Shown: in pieces, positions 55,538-64,000 of the stretch
Layout of the letters: each line of letters opens with the position of its first letter
How positions within the stretch are numbered: the first letter of the stretch is position 1
Assembly: GCF_030389495.1 (NCBI RefSeq)
Contig: NZ_CP127832.1
Coordinates: 744,001 to 808,000, forward strand
Direction: 5' to 3'
DNA: 64,000 nt
From: Ligilactobacillus cholophilus
GTDB taxonomy: Bacteria > Bacillota > Bacilli > Lactobacillales > Lactobacillaceae
The notes under the pieces: generated by a model
Told to the model about the DNA's origin: nothing
Seen by the model: only the letters and a program-made list of their open reading frames with translations
Database searches by the model: none
Program-made: the position numbers and the translations under genes

Positions 55538-56389
55538 CTAATCTTGTCTTTCAGTAACAGTTACTACATTTAAGTTTGTCATATCTGCAGCAGGTTTTAT
55601 ATAAATCTTTGTTGGTAAACCATTATCTTGATTTACAACCTTTGTTACAGTTCCGACAAATAGTCCTTTAGGTGTAGTTCCACCTAAACCAGAAGTAATA
55701 ACTTTAGTTCCCTTTTTAACTTTTTCTTTTGATGTAATTTGTCCCATTATCAAACGATTTGTATCAGTATTATATCCTGTAATTAATCCATTTACCGTTT
55801 GATTACTATCATCAATTAATTGTACAGCAAAACGATCATCAGAATCATCTTGTGTAGTAATTAATTCAACCTTACTATTTGTTTTATTAACTTCTGAAAC
55901 TCGTCCAATAATCCCTTTATCGGACATTACTGCTGATCCCTTTGTAACTCCAGCACTCGAACCTTTACTAATTACAACTGTATTTTGCCAAGTTGATGGT
56001 GCTCTTGAGATAACATATGCTGAAATACTATCATAAGAGGTCAAACTTTTATTTAATGATAATTGCTGTTTTAATTGTTTGTTCTCTTCTTTTAATGTGT
56101 CGTTTTCAACTTCTAAAGCATTCATTGAATCAATTTTTTGTTTTAACTGCGCATTTTCTTGATAGGTATCAATTAAGTTTGATACTGAACCAGTTACTTT
56201 AGATATCCCTTCAACTGGTGCATTAACAACAGTATCAACTACGCCGGCAGCACTGTTTCCAAAGCTTTGAATAAAAGATGGAGTTGAGCGATCATTACGA
56301 ACAACAATTGAAAATGCAATCAATAAGAATGCAGTAATCAATGAAACTAGAGTGATAACTAACTTCTTATTGAAAAACGGTTTTTGCAT
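55538..56389 (-). CDS. mreC: Rod-shape-determining protein MreC
   Basis: A bitopic protein of 283 residues linking MreB to the outer synthases. A membrane anchor (LVITLVSLITAFLLIAFSIV) is followed by a coiled coil (LIDTYQENAQLKQKIDSMNA, continuing through about residue 110) and two beta domains (VISRAPSTWQNTVVISKGSS, GLGGTTPKGLFVGTVTKV). GAGGAGG precedes the ATG. A hairpin terminator lies between mreB and this gene. Confidence 0.95.
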   Translation of the reverse strand: MQKPFFNKKLVITLVSLITAFLLIAFSIVVRNDRSTPSFIQSFGNSAAGVVDTVVNAPVEGISKVTGSVSNLIDTYQENAQLKQKIDSMNALEVENDTLKEENKQLKQQLSLNKSLTSYDSISAYVISRAPSTWQNTVVISKGSSAGVTKGSAVMSDKGIIGRVSEVNKTNSKVELITTQDDSDDRFAVQLIDDSNQTVNGLITGYNTDTNRLIMGQITSKEKVKKGTKVITSGLGGTTPKGLFVGTVTKVVNQDNGLPTKIYIKPAADMTNLNVVTVTERQD

Positions 56390-56408
56390 TTATAATCCTC
56401 CTCAAAAC

Positions 56409-56469
56409 AAAAATCGTATCAAATTTTAACCAGGAAACACATTCCTAACCACTTAAATGATACGATTTT
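56409..56469 (-). terminator. Hairpin between mreB and mreC
   Basis: Outer arms AAAATCGTATCA and TGATACGATTTT enclose an inner AGGAA/TTCCT stem, followed on the minus strand by a T run that runs toward the mreC ribosome site. It may be a partial terminator that lowers mreC relative to mreB. Confidence 0.8.
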
Positions 56470-56480
56470 CATCGCCAGTG

Positions 56481-57479
56481 TTATTTCATAACGTCAATAT
56501 TTTTAAGTGACTCACCAGTTCCAATTGCAACACAATCAAGTGGTTCTGATGCAACAAAAACAGGAACTTTAGTTGCTTCTGAAATAACTTCAGGTAAATG
56601 TCTTAATTGTGCGCCTCCACCAGTTAAAACAATTCCATGATCAATAACATCAGCTGCAATTTCAGGAGAGGTTTCTTCTAATGTCTCCTTAATAGCAGCA
56701 ATAATTGCTTGTACAACTTCTTGAACTGAAGTTGCAACATCTTCTGGTTTAATTTCAACAGTTTGTGGAAGACCTGTAACTAAATCACGTCCACGAACAC
56801 TTTGAGTTTCAAGTTCTTTTGCAGCTTCAATTGATGCTGAAGCTACGTCAATTTTGAGTTGTTCTGCAGTACGTTCGCCAATTAACAAGTTATAATGTGA
56901 ACGTACATAAGCAATAATTGCTTCGTCTAGCTTATCACCAGCCATACGAATTGAACGACTTGAAACAATCCCACCTAATGAAATTGTAGCTACATCAGTA
57001 GTACCACCACCAATATCAACTACCATACTTCCTGTAGGATCCATAACTGGTAATCCAGCACCAATCGCTGCAGCAAATGGTTCTTCAATTACGTATGCAT
57101 CCTTAGCACCAGCTACTTTTGTTGCATCTATTACAGCGCGTTTTTCAACTTCTGTAACACCACTTGGAACGCAGACCATTACATCAGGCTTACCAGCATG
57201 ATTTTCTAATGATTTTTCAATATAATATTTCATCATTGAAACAGTAGTATCATAGTCCGCAATAACACCATCTTTCATAGGACGTATTGCAACAATACTT
57301 GCAGGTGTTCTCCCTATCATCGCACGTGCTTCTGAACCTACTGAAACAATTTCATCTGTCTTTGTGTTTTTAGCAACAACAGATGGTTCTCTTAAAACAA
57401 TTCCCTTTCCTTCTGAATAGACAATTGTGTTAGCTGTTCCGAGGTCAATTCCGATATTTTTTGCACCAAATCCGAACAC
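56481..57479 (-). CDS. mreB: Rod-shape-determining actin MreB
   Basis: Bacterial actin that guides lateral wall synthesis. It has 332 residues from a GTG at 57479, read [20 protein letters not shown], with AAGGG nine bases away. Two upstream in-frame ATGs have no better site and add unusual residues. Motifs are the phosphate 1 [10 protein letters not shown], phosphate 2 [13 protein letters not shown] and adenosine [14 protein letters not shown]. It is the first gene of the operon and lies behind a TGG-TATAAT promoter. Confidence 0.95.
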   Translation of the reverse strand: MFGFGAKNIGIDLGTANTIVYSEGKGIVLREPSVVAKNTKTDEIVSVGSEARAMIGRTPASIVAIRPMKDGVIADYDTTVSMMKYYIEKSLENHAGKPDVMVCVPSGVTEVEKRAVIDATKVAGAKDAYVIEEPFAAAIGAGLPVMDPTGSMVVDIGGGTTDVATISLGGIVSSRSIRMAGDKLDEAIIAYVRSHYNLLIGERTAEQLKIDVASASIEAAKELETQSVRGRDLVTGLPQTVEIKPEDVATSVQEVVQAIIAAIKETLEETSPEIAADVIDHGIVLTGGGAQLRHLPEVISEATKVPVFVASEPLDCVAIGTGESLKNIDVMK

Positions 57480-57553
57480 TCTTCTCATCCCTTCATCCGT
57501 CATCTAATTATAATAATTATTTATAATAATCGGTAATTTTAACATTTAATAAA

Positions 57554-57562
57554 ATTATACCA
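57554..57562 (-). promoter_or_regulatory. Extended -10 promoter of mreB
   Basis: Minus-strand TGGTATAAT, an extended -10 with perfect TATAAT. The -35 is weak. Confidence 0.55.
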
Positions 57563-57600
57563 CAATAAAACTTTTGCTGAATATAAAAACTCAACCAATT

Positions 57601-57807
57601 TTAATCAATCAGGCTAACTTGACTTGCTTGCATTCCTCGTTTTCCTTCGACTTCAACAAAGGAAACGCGTTGTCCTGCAGTTAAAGTTTTAAAACCCGGA
57701 GTAGTAATTGCTGAAAAATGTACAAAAATATCATCTTTCTCGTTATCTGGAGTAATAAAACCAAATCCTTTTTGTTTATCAAATTGATGAACTGTTCCTT
57801 GTAACAT
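57601..57807 (-). CDS. csp: Cold-shock domain RNA chaperone
   Basis: A 68-residue single cold-shock domain protein that melts RNA structure. RNP1 is KGFGFIT and RNP2 is DIFVHFSAI, both intact, and the protein begins MLQGTVHQFDKQ. The ATG follows GAAGG. Upstream codons in frame overlap its promoter and are not coding. The predicted leader is only about 20 bases, so it lacks the long cold-responsive leader of the classical cspA gene. Confidence 0.93.
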   Translation of the reverse strand: MLQGTVHQFDKQKGFGFITPDNEKDDIFVHFSAITTPGFKTLTAGQRVSFVEVEGKRGMQASQVSLID

Positions 57808-57833
57808 TGTTAACCTTCTTTCTATACGCAAAA

Positions 57834-57862
57834 ATTTTATCATAGTCATTTTTTGAATACAA
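57834..57862 (-). promoter_or_regulatory. Promoter of the cold-shock gene
   Basis: Minus-strand -35 TTGTAT at 57857-57862, a 17-bp spacer and -10 TAAAAT at 57834-57839, with an extended TGA before it. Confidence 0.65.
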
Positions 57863-57992
57863 GGTTCGAATATCGTAAGAATCTAATAATCATTTGATAA
57901 AAATTTAAACTAAAACTAACATATTTAGTTATTCAAACTATATATTGTGATATAATGCAAACGCAAATATTTTTGTTTTGAAAGGAAAAACT

Positions 57993-58718
57993 ATGAGTAT
58001 TGTTTTTATTGCATGTATCGCATTTTGCGCTGCACTTATTCAAACAACTGGTGGTTTTGGCTTTGGATCATTATTTGTACCACTAGTTTCATTATTATTA
58101 CCATATAAATATGCCACAATGATTTCTGTATTAACCTGCATGTTTTTACAGATTACCATCATTATTCGTTACTTTAATAAAATAAAGTGGAACATAATTA
58201 TTTTCCCTGCATTAGCTTCGTTTATTACAAGTAGCATTGGTGTTCACTTAATGGTAGGTTTTTCATCAAAATTTATGGCTATTTTACTTGGTATTTTTCT
58301 TTGGATTTTAGCAATCTATCTAATTTTCATTGCTCCAAAGATTCACTTAAAAAAGAACTTTCTAACTGAGGTTGGCGTAGGTTGTTTAAGTGGCCTCAGT
58401 GGTGGATTATTTGCTGTTGGTGGACCACCAATGGTTGCATATTACGATTCCGTCATTGATGAACCAATTGTATATCAAGCTACAATTCAAACATTCTTTT
58501 TCTTAACATCAATTGTATTGCTTATCAATGATTTCTTATGTACTAAATTCACTGCAGATTTAGTTCCGATTTCAGCATTCTCTATAATCGGATGCTTAGT
58601 TGGAACATTTATTGGAAATAAAATTTTGCAACGAATCTCAATGAATACAGTACGTAAAATAGCATATACAGTAATGTTACTAGCCGGAACATATAACTTG
58701 ATTAAAGGTTTAATTTAA
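57993..58718 (+). CDS. TauE/SafE family permease
   Basis: A 241-residue inner-membrane protein with about eight helices and the internal duplication of the family. TGGFGFGSLFVPLVSLLLPY is in the first half and the matching GGLFAVGGPPMVAYY in the second. Family members export sulfite or organosulfonates, or import other anions; the substrate here is unknown. I chose the ATG at 57993 after GAAAGG. It ends in TTAA, a four-base overlap with the radC stop from the other strand. Confidence 0.88.
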   Translation: MSIVFIACIAFCAALIQTTGGFGFGSLFVPLVSLLLPYKYATMISVLTCMFLQITIIIRYFNKIKWNIIIFPALASFITSSIGVHLMVGFSSKFMAILLGIFLWILAIYLIFIAPKIHLKKNFLTEVGVGCLSGLSGGLFAVGGPPMVAYYDSVIDEPIVYQATIQTFFFLTSIVLLINDFLCTKFTADLVPISAFSIIGCLVGTFIGNKILQRISMNTVRKIAYTVMLLAGTYNLIKGLI

Positions 58719-59389
58719 ATAAATTGTTGTTCACGAAAACTAAAATAATCGTCTTGTCCAATTACTAAATGATCAAGTAATTCAATTCCTAGAATTTCAC
58801 CACTTTTGACTAATCTTTTAGTCATATTATGATCATTTTGTGATGGCTCTGTATGACCACTTGGATGATTATGAGCAATAATTACTCTTGCAGCACTATA
58901 TTGAATAGCAATCTTAAATATTTCTCTAGGATGAACTGTTGCTTGATTTAAAGTTCCTTTGAAAATTTCTTTTTCATATATGATTTGATTTTGAGTATCC
59001 AAAAAGACACCATATAATACTTCTTGATGGTAGGATGACATCTTCATTTGAAGATATTCTCCTACCATTTTGCTTGAGCAAATTTTGCCTAAAATTAATT
59101 GTGGTGACTGATTTGTTCGTTTAATCAATTCACATATAGCTTCCATTTTTAAGGATTTTGCTTCACTCTTAAAATATAATTGCCAGTCACTTCGTGTTAA
59201 TTTATTCATTTGTGACAAATTATAGTTTTCAGCAAAGTAAATTTCTGAAATTTCTTGTGCAAGTTTATCTGAACAGAATGTTTGCAACACTACATACATT
59301 AGTTCTTGATCATTCAGTGTTTCTGCACCAAAACGTTGAATTTGTCTTTCTAAATATTTTAGCTGATATTGTTTATTAATAAATGTCAT
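58715..59389 (-). CDS. radC: RadC family JAB-domain protein
   Basis: A 224-residue protein of the RadC/YsxA family. An N-terminal helix-hairpin-helix-like region (KYLERQIQRFGAETLNDQEL) is followed by a JAB/MPN metalloprotease-like domain with the metal motif HNHPSGHTEPSQND near 173. The family role is unsettled. In streptococci radC is part of the competence regulon although transformation does not need it. A box nearly identical to the one before comEA lies just upstream. Its ribosome site GGAGGG lies in the arm of the upstream gene's terminator hairpin. Confidence 0.93.
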   Translation of the reverse strand: MTFINKQYQLKYLERQIQRFGAETLNDQELMYVVLQTFCSDKLAQEISEIYFAENYNLSQMNKLTRSDWQLYFKSEAKSLKMEAICELIKRTNQSPQLILGKICSSKMVGEYLQMKMSSYHQEVLYGVFLDTQNQIIYEKEIFKGTLNQATVHPREIFKIAIQYSAARVIIAHNHPSGHTEPSQNDHNMTKRLVKSGEILGIELLDHLVIGQDDYFSFREQQFI

Positions 59390-59394
59390 AAAAA

Positions 59395-59431
59395 AATCCC
59401 TCCATTATTTATATACGCAAATGAAGGGGTT
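59395..59431. terminator. Terminator of the HAD gene that also holds the radC ribosome site
   Basis: AACCCCTTCATT pairs with AATGGAGGGATT with one mismatch, followed by TTTTTTT. The 3' arm contains GGAGGG, the radC Shine-Dalgarno sequence. The loop contains the CGTATATA box. Confidence 0.8.
59403..59417 (-). promoter_or_regulatory. Candidate competence promoter box of radC
   Basis: Minus-strand CGTATATAAATAATG, 13 bases before the radC start. It is identical at 14 of 15 positions to the box upstream of comEA. Confidence 0.5.
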
Positions 59432-59438
59432 TTTTTAA

Positions 59439-60092
59439 TTATTTTTGAATAAAATCTAATACATCATTTAAATTATTTTGAATTGTTAACGTGTGTTCTT
59501 TTTCAAATTGAGTTGGTTTAATATAATCAGGAACCATTATTACAGGAATTTCTGCCCGATTTGCAGCTTTAATTCCATTTGTGGAATCTTCAATTATGAT
59601 TGTTTTTTGTTTATTTGGTTTTCCAGCTTTTTCCCATGCTTTAAGAAAAATATCTGGATATGGTTTAGCCTTTTCCACATCACTAGCTGAAACAATAAAA
59701 TCAAAATGATTTTCAAAATTAGTTTCTTTTAAATAATATTCAATATCGTTACGATAATTGCTTGAAGCTAACCCGTAAGTTATATTGTTTTCTTCTAAGT
59801 AATGAGCCAAGTTTAAAAATCCTGGTTTAAACTTTAATAGACCTTCTTTAACAGTTGGGAGAATTTCATCACGACTAATTCTTAAAAAGTCTTTAATCAT
59901 TTGTGCATCACCATAATCTTCAACCATCTTGTTATACATTTTTTCATATCCTGCACCAATGAATTGCTTATAATAATCAAAAGTAAATTCAAATCCTAAT
60001 TTTTTAGCTGCTTTTTGATCAGCCGCAAAATACATTTTTTCGGAGTCATATACAACTCCATCCATATCAAAAATAACTGCCTCTAATTCCAT
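59439..60092 (-). CDS. HAD-superfamily phosphatase (beta-phosphoglucomutase-like)
   Basis: A 217-residue haloacid dehalogenase-like hydrolase. Motif I is FDMDGVVYDSE near residue 8, the second motif is GLASSN near 106, then the KPYPDIFLKAWEKAG region with the lysine, and IIEDSTNGIKAA gives the acidic motif. The cap type and DGVVYDSE form are like beta-phosphoglucomutase and PgmB relatives, but the substrate is undefined. It follows folC by 17 bases and ends at the hairpin that overlaps the radC start. Confidence 0.88.
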   Translation of the reverse strand: MELEAVIFDMDGVVYDSEKMYFAADQKAAKKLGFEFTFDYYKQFIGAGYEKMYNKMVEDYGDAQMIKDFLRISRDEILPTVKEGLLKFKPGFLNLAHYLEENNITYGLASSNYRNDIEYYLKETNFENHFDFIVSASDVEKAKPYPDIFLKAWEKAGKPNKQKTIIIEDSTNGIKAANRAEIPVIMVPDYIKPTQFEKEHTLTIQNNLNDVLDFIQK

Positions 60093-60109
60093 TATTTCTC
60101 CTCCATTGT

Positions 60110-61411
60110 TTATTTAAAATAACTACGCACTTCAGAAACAAAATAAAGTGAACCTGCAAATAATATTAAATCGCTCGCATCCATTTCCTGAATTTGTTGA
60201 ACTAAAGCTTTATGCCAATCTTCTTGAATTTTAATTTGTGGAAAATCTTTGACGATTTCTTGATAGTCAGCAATTGGCCGAGGACTGTTAAATTTAGTCA
60301 AAGTAATATGAACATTTGGAATTTTTTCTAATTCTTTTATCATTTCGAAAGCTTGCTTGTCTTTTAAAATAGCTAAAATTATATGAATTTGTTGATCACT
60401 AAATTTTTGTTTTAGAAGTTTAGTTAATTCTTGGACTGCTTGTAGATTATGTGCGCCATCTAAAATAATAAGTGGCTCATCGTTAACTCTTTCAAATCTT
60501 CCTGGCCAAGTCGTCTTCTTGAGTGCCTGAACAACTTCTTCTCGACTGAGTACCCATTTTTCATGTTGAGCAACTATTGAAACTGCTGTAACAGCTAAAG
60601 CTGCATTATAAATCTGATAATCTCCCATCAATGATGTTGTTAAATTCTTAAACTTAACATCCTGAAATTCGAAGTCGAATTTTTCTCCCCATGATTCAAA
60701 TGGTTTGGCGCTAACATTAATATCTTTATTTAAGATATGCATTGGTGCATGTTTTTCTAAAGCAGTTTTTTCAATTACTTCAAGTGGTGTTCCATGAATA
60801 TCTCCAATAATTATTGGAGTATTTTCCTTAATAATTCCCGCTTTATTGCGTGCAACATCACTCAAAGTTGGCCCAAGGAATTTCAAATGATCATTGGCAA
60901 CATTTGTAATTACGCTTACAAGTGGTGAAACTACATTAGTTGAATCATAGGTCCCACCCAGGCCAACTTCTAACACCGCATAATCGACTTTTTCTTCAAC
61001 AAAATATTTAAACATAATTGCAGTATCAATCTCAAATTCAGTTGGGCCTCCACCTTTATCTGCCCAATCTTGATCCATTTGTGCAACAATTGGTTTAATT
61101 TTATCTACAATCTCGACTAATCTGTCATCAGAAATCATTTTACCATTAATACAAAAGCGATCATTAAATTTAATAATAAATGGGGATGTGAAACTCCCTA
61201 CTTTAAATCCCTTTTCCATTAATATTTGACGTACAAATGCAGTTGTAGAACCCTTTCCATTTGTTCCTGTAATATGAATTACTTTAAGTTTTCGTTCTGG
61301 ATGTCCTAATCTTTGACAAAAATCTCTCATCCGATCTAGAGTCAAAATCTTTTTAAATTTAGTCCGTCCATGAACAAAATTTACTGCCTGTTGATATTTT
61401 GTTTCTTCCAT
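60110..61411 (-). CDS. folC: Folylpolyglutamate/dihydrofolate synthase
   Basis: Adds glutamate to folates and, in dual-function forms, to dihydropteroate. It has 433 residues. The P-loop is ITGTNGKGSTTAFV near 55, with GGGPTEFEIDTAIMFKYF-type sequence, EVGLGGTYDSTNVV and LDGAHNLQAVQEL in the C-terminal half. I chose the ATG at 61411, because the earlier ATG at 61453 lies only five bases after a TATAAT box (61459-61464) and so would be leaderless. The ribosome site before 61411 (AAAGGGG) is rather far. It follows valS with a terminator between. Confidence 0.92.
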   Translation of the reverse strand: MEETKYQQAVNFVHGRTKFKKILTLDRMRDFCQRLGHPERKLKVIHITGTNGKGSTTAFVRQILMEKGFKVGSFTSPFIIKFNDRFCINGKMISDDRLVEIVDKIKPIVAQMDQDWADKGGGPTEFEIDTAIMFKYFVEEKVDYAVLEVGLGGTYDSTNVVSPLVSVITNVANDHLKFLGPTLSDVARNKAGIIKENTPIIIGDIHGTPLEVIEKTALEKHAPMHILNKDINVSAKPFESWGEKFDFEFQDVKFKNLTTSLMGDYQIYNAALAVTAVSIVAQHEKWVLSREEVVQALKKTTWPGRFERVNDEPLIILDGAHNLQAVQELTKLLKQKFSDQQIHIILAILKDKQAFEMIKELEKIPNVHITLTKFNSPRPIADYQEIVKDFPQIKIQEDWHKALVQQIQEMDASDLILFAGSLYFVSEVRSYFK

Positions 61412-61504
61412 AACTAAAATGTCCCCTTTTCCAAGAACAATTATTCTTCTCATTTACTATTATATAAATTTAGCGTTAATTAAGAAAGACTGTAATTTAA
61501 TAAA

Positions 61505-61535
61505 AAAAGATCATGACGTTTGTCATGACCTTTTT
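61505..61535 (-). terminator. Terminator of valS
   Basis: AAAAGGTCATGAC and GTCATGATCTTTT around a four-base loop, with T residues on the minus strand. Confidence 0.9.
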
Positions 61536-61545
61536 GTTAGTATGT

Positions 61546-64000
61546 TTAATCATCTAAAGCTTCTTGCAATTCGTCGATTCGCTTATTTGTTGCATCAAGT
61601 TTTGCTTGATAATCGGCTAATTTTTCACGTTCTTTATTAACGACTTGTTCTGGTGCATTAGCAACAAATCTTTCATTGCCAAGTTTCTTCTCAGCACGCA
61701 TAACTTCACTTTCAAGTTTTTGTGCTTCTGCTTGAAGACGTTTAATTTCATCATTCAAATTAATCAAGTCTGCAAGTGGTAAGTAAACTTCTGCGCCTGT
61801 AATTACTGACGTCATTGCTAATGTTGGTGCTTCAACATTTGCATCGATTTCAAGATGTTTTGGATGACAGAAACGTTCAATATAATCTTGGTTTTCTTCA
61901 AAGATTTGTTTTGTTTCATCATCTTTAGTACGAATTAAAATATCAATTGCTGATGACATTGGTGCATTTACTTCAGCACGACTATTACGTACAGACTTAA
62001 TTAATTCAATTAAGTTTTCCATTTGTCGTTCAGCATCTTGATTTTCAAAATCATCATGTACAACAGGATATTCTGCAACTACTAATGACTTACCTTCGTG
62101 TGGCATTGTTAACCAAATTTTTTCAGTTACAAATGGGATAACTGGATGTAACAAACGTAATGTTTGATCTAATACGTAGCAAAGAATTGCTTGCGTATTC
62201 TTCTTCAATTTTTCATCTGTTCCATTCAAGTTTTCTTTGGCCATTTCAATGTACCAATCACAGAAATCGTTCCAAATGAAGTTGTAAAGTGAACGTCCAG
62301 CTTCACCAAATTCAAAAATATCAAAGAAGTGAGTTACATCTTTTACAGTATCATTCAAACGACTGATGATCCACTTATCTGCTAATTGCCATTCAGACTT
62401 GTCAGGCAATTCAGCTTTTGTATCTTCATCTAAGTTCATAATTACGAAACGACTTGCATTCCAAATCTTATTGATAAAGTTCCATGCACCATCCATCTTT
62501 TGATATGAGAAACGAATATCTTGACCAGGTGTTGAACCTGTTGTTAAGAACCAACGAAGTGCATCTGTACCATAATTATCAATAACATCCATTGGATCAA
62601 TTCCGTTTCCGAGTGACTTACTCATCTTGCGACCTTGTTCGTCACGAATTAATCCGTGTAATACAACATTCTTGAATGGTGCTTCACCGGTAAATTCTAA
62701 ACTTTGGAAAATCATTCTCGATACCCAGAAGAAAATGATGTCATAACCTGTAACTAATGTACTTGTTGGGAAATAACGCTTGAAATCTTCTGCATCTGTA
62801 TCAGGCCAACCCATTGTTGAAAATGGCCATAATGCACTACTAAACCATGTATCTAATACATCAGAATCTTGTTCCCAGTTTTCTTCATCTGCAGGAGCTT
62901 CCATTCCAACATATGTTTCGCCTGTTTCTTTGTTATACCAAGCTGGAATACGGTGTCCCCACCATAATTGCCGAGAAATAACCCAATCATGAACATTTTC
63001 CATCCATTGGTTCCAAGTGTGTTCAAAACGTTTTGGAACAAAGTTAACTGGATCGCCATCTTTTTGGTTCTTAAGTGCCATTTCAGCTAATGGTTTCATT
63101 TTAACGAACCATTGTGTTGATAAGCGTGCTTCAACTTGAACTCCTGTACGTTCTGAATGACCAACACTGTGAACAATTGGTTCGATATTAATCATAAAGC
63201 CTTCTTCTTCTAGGTCATTTACGATTGCCTTACGTGCTTCAAAACGATCCATGCCTTCATATTTACCAGCATTTTCGTTCATTGTTGCGTCTTCGTTCAT
63301 TGTGTTGATTCGTTTTAAGTCATGGCGATTACCAACTTTAAAGTCGTTAGGGTCATGAGCAGGTGTGATTTTTACCATACCTGTACCAAATTCAGGATCA
63401 ACGTATTGATCGGCAATAATTGGAATATGACGACCTTGTAATGGAAGAATTACTTCTTTACCAACAAGTTCTTTGTAACGTTCATCACTTGGGTTAACTG
63501 CAACAGCAACATCACCAAACATTGTTTCTGGACGAGTTGTTGCAATTTCAATGTAGTGTTTTCCATTAAATGTATAATCTGGATCTACAAATGGATATTT
63601 AACATGGTAGAATGCTCCTTCATCGTCTTGGTGAATAACTTCAATATCAGAAAGTGCAGTTCTTGCTTGTGGATCCCAATTAATAATGTATTCGCCACGA
63701 TAAATCAAACCTTTATTGTATAAATCAACAAAGACTTTGCGTACGGCTTTTGATAATCCTTCATCTAAAGTAAAACGTTCACGATCATAATCAACCGAGA
63801 TTCCTAATTTTGCCCATTGTTTGTGGATAATATCACTATATTCATTTACCCAATCCCAAACTTTATCAACAAATTTTTCACGGCCTAAATCGTAACGAGT
63901 AACGCCTTCTTCACGTAATTGTGCTTCTACTTTTGCTTGTGTAGCAATTCCAGCGTGGTCAGTTCCTGGTACCCATAAAGTATCGTATCCTTGCATTCGT
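61546..64000 (-). CDS. valS: Valyl-tRNA synthetase, C-terminal part (gene runs off the right edge)
   Basis: Charges tRNA-Val. The visible part of more than 816 residues lacks the N-terminal HIGH motif, which lies beyond the window. [17 protein letters not shown] appears at the edge, then the editing domain ([16 protein letters not shown]), the KMSKS loop in [13 protein letters not shown], the anticodon-binding helices and the typical C-terminal coiled coil ([19 protein letters not shown]). The Met codon at 63996 is internal and not the start. It is followed by its terminator and then folC, as in most Firmicutes. Confidence 0.96.
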   Translation of the reverse strand, partial: RMQGYDTLWVPGTDHAGIATQAKVEAQLREEGVTRYDLGREKFVDKVWDWVNEYSDIIHKQWAKLGISVDYDRERFTLDEGLSKAVRKVFVDLYNKGLIYRGEYIINWDPQARTALSDIEVIHQDDEGAFYHVKYPFVDPDYTFNGKHYIEIATTRPETMFGDVAVAVNPSDERYKELVGKEVILPLQGRHIPIIADQYVDPEFGTGMVKITPAHDPNDFKVGNRHDLKRINTMNEDATMNENAGKYEGMDRFEARKAIVNDLEEEGFMINIEPIVHSVGHSERTGVQVEARLSTQWFVKMKPLAEMALKNQKDGDPVNFVPKRFEHTWNQWMENVHDWVISRQLWWGHRIPAWYNKETGETYVGMEAPADEENWEQDSDVLDTWFSSALWPFSTMGWPDTDAEDFKRYFPTSTLVTGYDIIFFWVSRMIFQSLEFTGEAPFKNVVLHGLIRDEQGRKMSKSLGNGIDPMDVIDNYGTDALRWFLTTGSTPGQDIRFSYQKMDGAWNFINKIWNASRFVIMNLDEDTKAELPDKSEWQLADKWIISRLNDTVKDVTHFFDIFEFGEAGRSLYNFIWNDFCDWYIEMAKENLNGTDEKLKKNTQAILCYVLDQTLRLLHPVIPFVTEKIWLTMPHEGKSLVVAEYPVVHDDFENQDAERQMENLIELIKSVRNSRAEVNAPMSSAIDILIRTKDDETKQIFEENQDYIERFCHPKHLEIDANVEAPTLAMTSVITGAEVYLPLADLINLNDEIKRLQAEAQKLESEVMRAEKKLGNERFVANAPEQVVNKEREKLADYQAKLDATNKRIDELQEALDD

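Noticed and set aside
57822-57830. TGCGTATAG before the cold-shock gene as a third copy of the comEA/radC box
   Set aside because: Only the first seven or so bases agree, and it lies downstream of a good sigma-A promoter in the leader.

Overview
This is a chromosomal core region from a very AT-rich Gram-positive bacterium of the order Lactobacillales. The most likely source is a Lactobacillaceae species resembling Ligilactobacillus. The evidence is the ftsZ-sepF-ylmG-ylmH-divIVA-ileS order, the two RNase J genes, RpoY, DUF1831, DUF3397 and DUF4044 proteins typical of lactobacilli, and a D-aspartate racemase/ligase pair that predicts an L-Lys-D-Asp cross-bridged peptidoglycan. The genus is an inference. 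I see no tRNA or rRNA gene, insertion sequence, prophage, CRISPR array or plasmid function.

Layout. 1-6.4 kb: the start of tig, tuf with two tandem promoters, a TPR protein, rnjB, rpsO and rpsT (divergent) and holA. 6.4-13.6 kb: the DNA-uptake genes comEC-comEB-comEA, a SepM-like PDZ/Lon protease, coaD, rsmD, ylbG and ftsW. 13.7-21.2 kb: typA, an inositol-phosphatase-like gene, a UPF0223 gene, def, a membrane-protein gene broken by an in-frame TGA, rpoY-rnjA, and a lipid-kinase-like protein that lacks its key residues. 21.2-29.5 kb: recD2, a TPR protein, a histidine phosphatase, mnmA, DUF1831, a cysteine desulfurase, MTA/SAH nucleosidase, a tail-anchored protein and a NUDIX hydrolase. 29.6-46.6 kb: ileS behind a T-box leader, then the division and cell-wall cluster read leftward from mraZ (mraZ, rsmH, ftsL, pbp, mraY, murD, murG, divIB, ftsA, ftsZ, sepF, ylmG, ylmH, divIVA), with DUF3397 just ahead of it. 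46.7-52.4 kb: a 39-residue DUF4044 protein, then racD, a D-aspartate ligase, murE and an asparagine-synthase-like gene, which look like a cross-bridge module. 52.5-64 kb: a hydrolase, the mreBCD-minCD shape/division-site operon, a cold-shock protein, a TauE permease, radC, a HAD phosphatase, folC and most of valS.

How it works together. Most genes are on the minus strand in operons ended by clear hairpin terminators, several of them bidirectional between convergent genes. Much of the window serves cell-wall synthesis, division and shape. Other groups serve translation and tRNA charging or modification, RNA decay, and DNA uptake and repair.

I found no plainly new multi-gene system. The best leads are: (1) a near-identical 15-bp box upstream of both comEA and radC, a candidate competence-sigma promoter; (2) comEC lacking any ordinary start codon at its true N-terminus; (3) the degenerate lipid-kinase-like protein; (4) a perfect 10-bp-arm palindrome inside the DUF4044 promoter; (5) three GTGG repeats at exact 10-bp spacing in the mraZ promoter; (6) the TGA-interrupted gene beside rpoY; (7) the cross-bridge module with its probable amidase.
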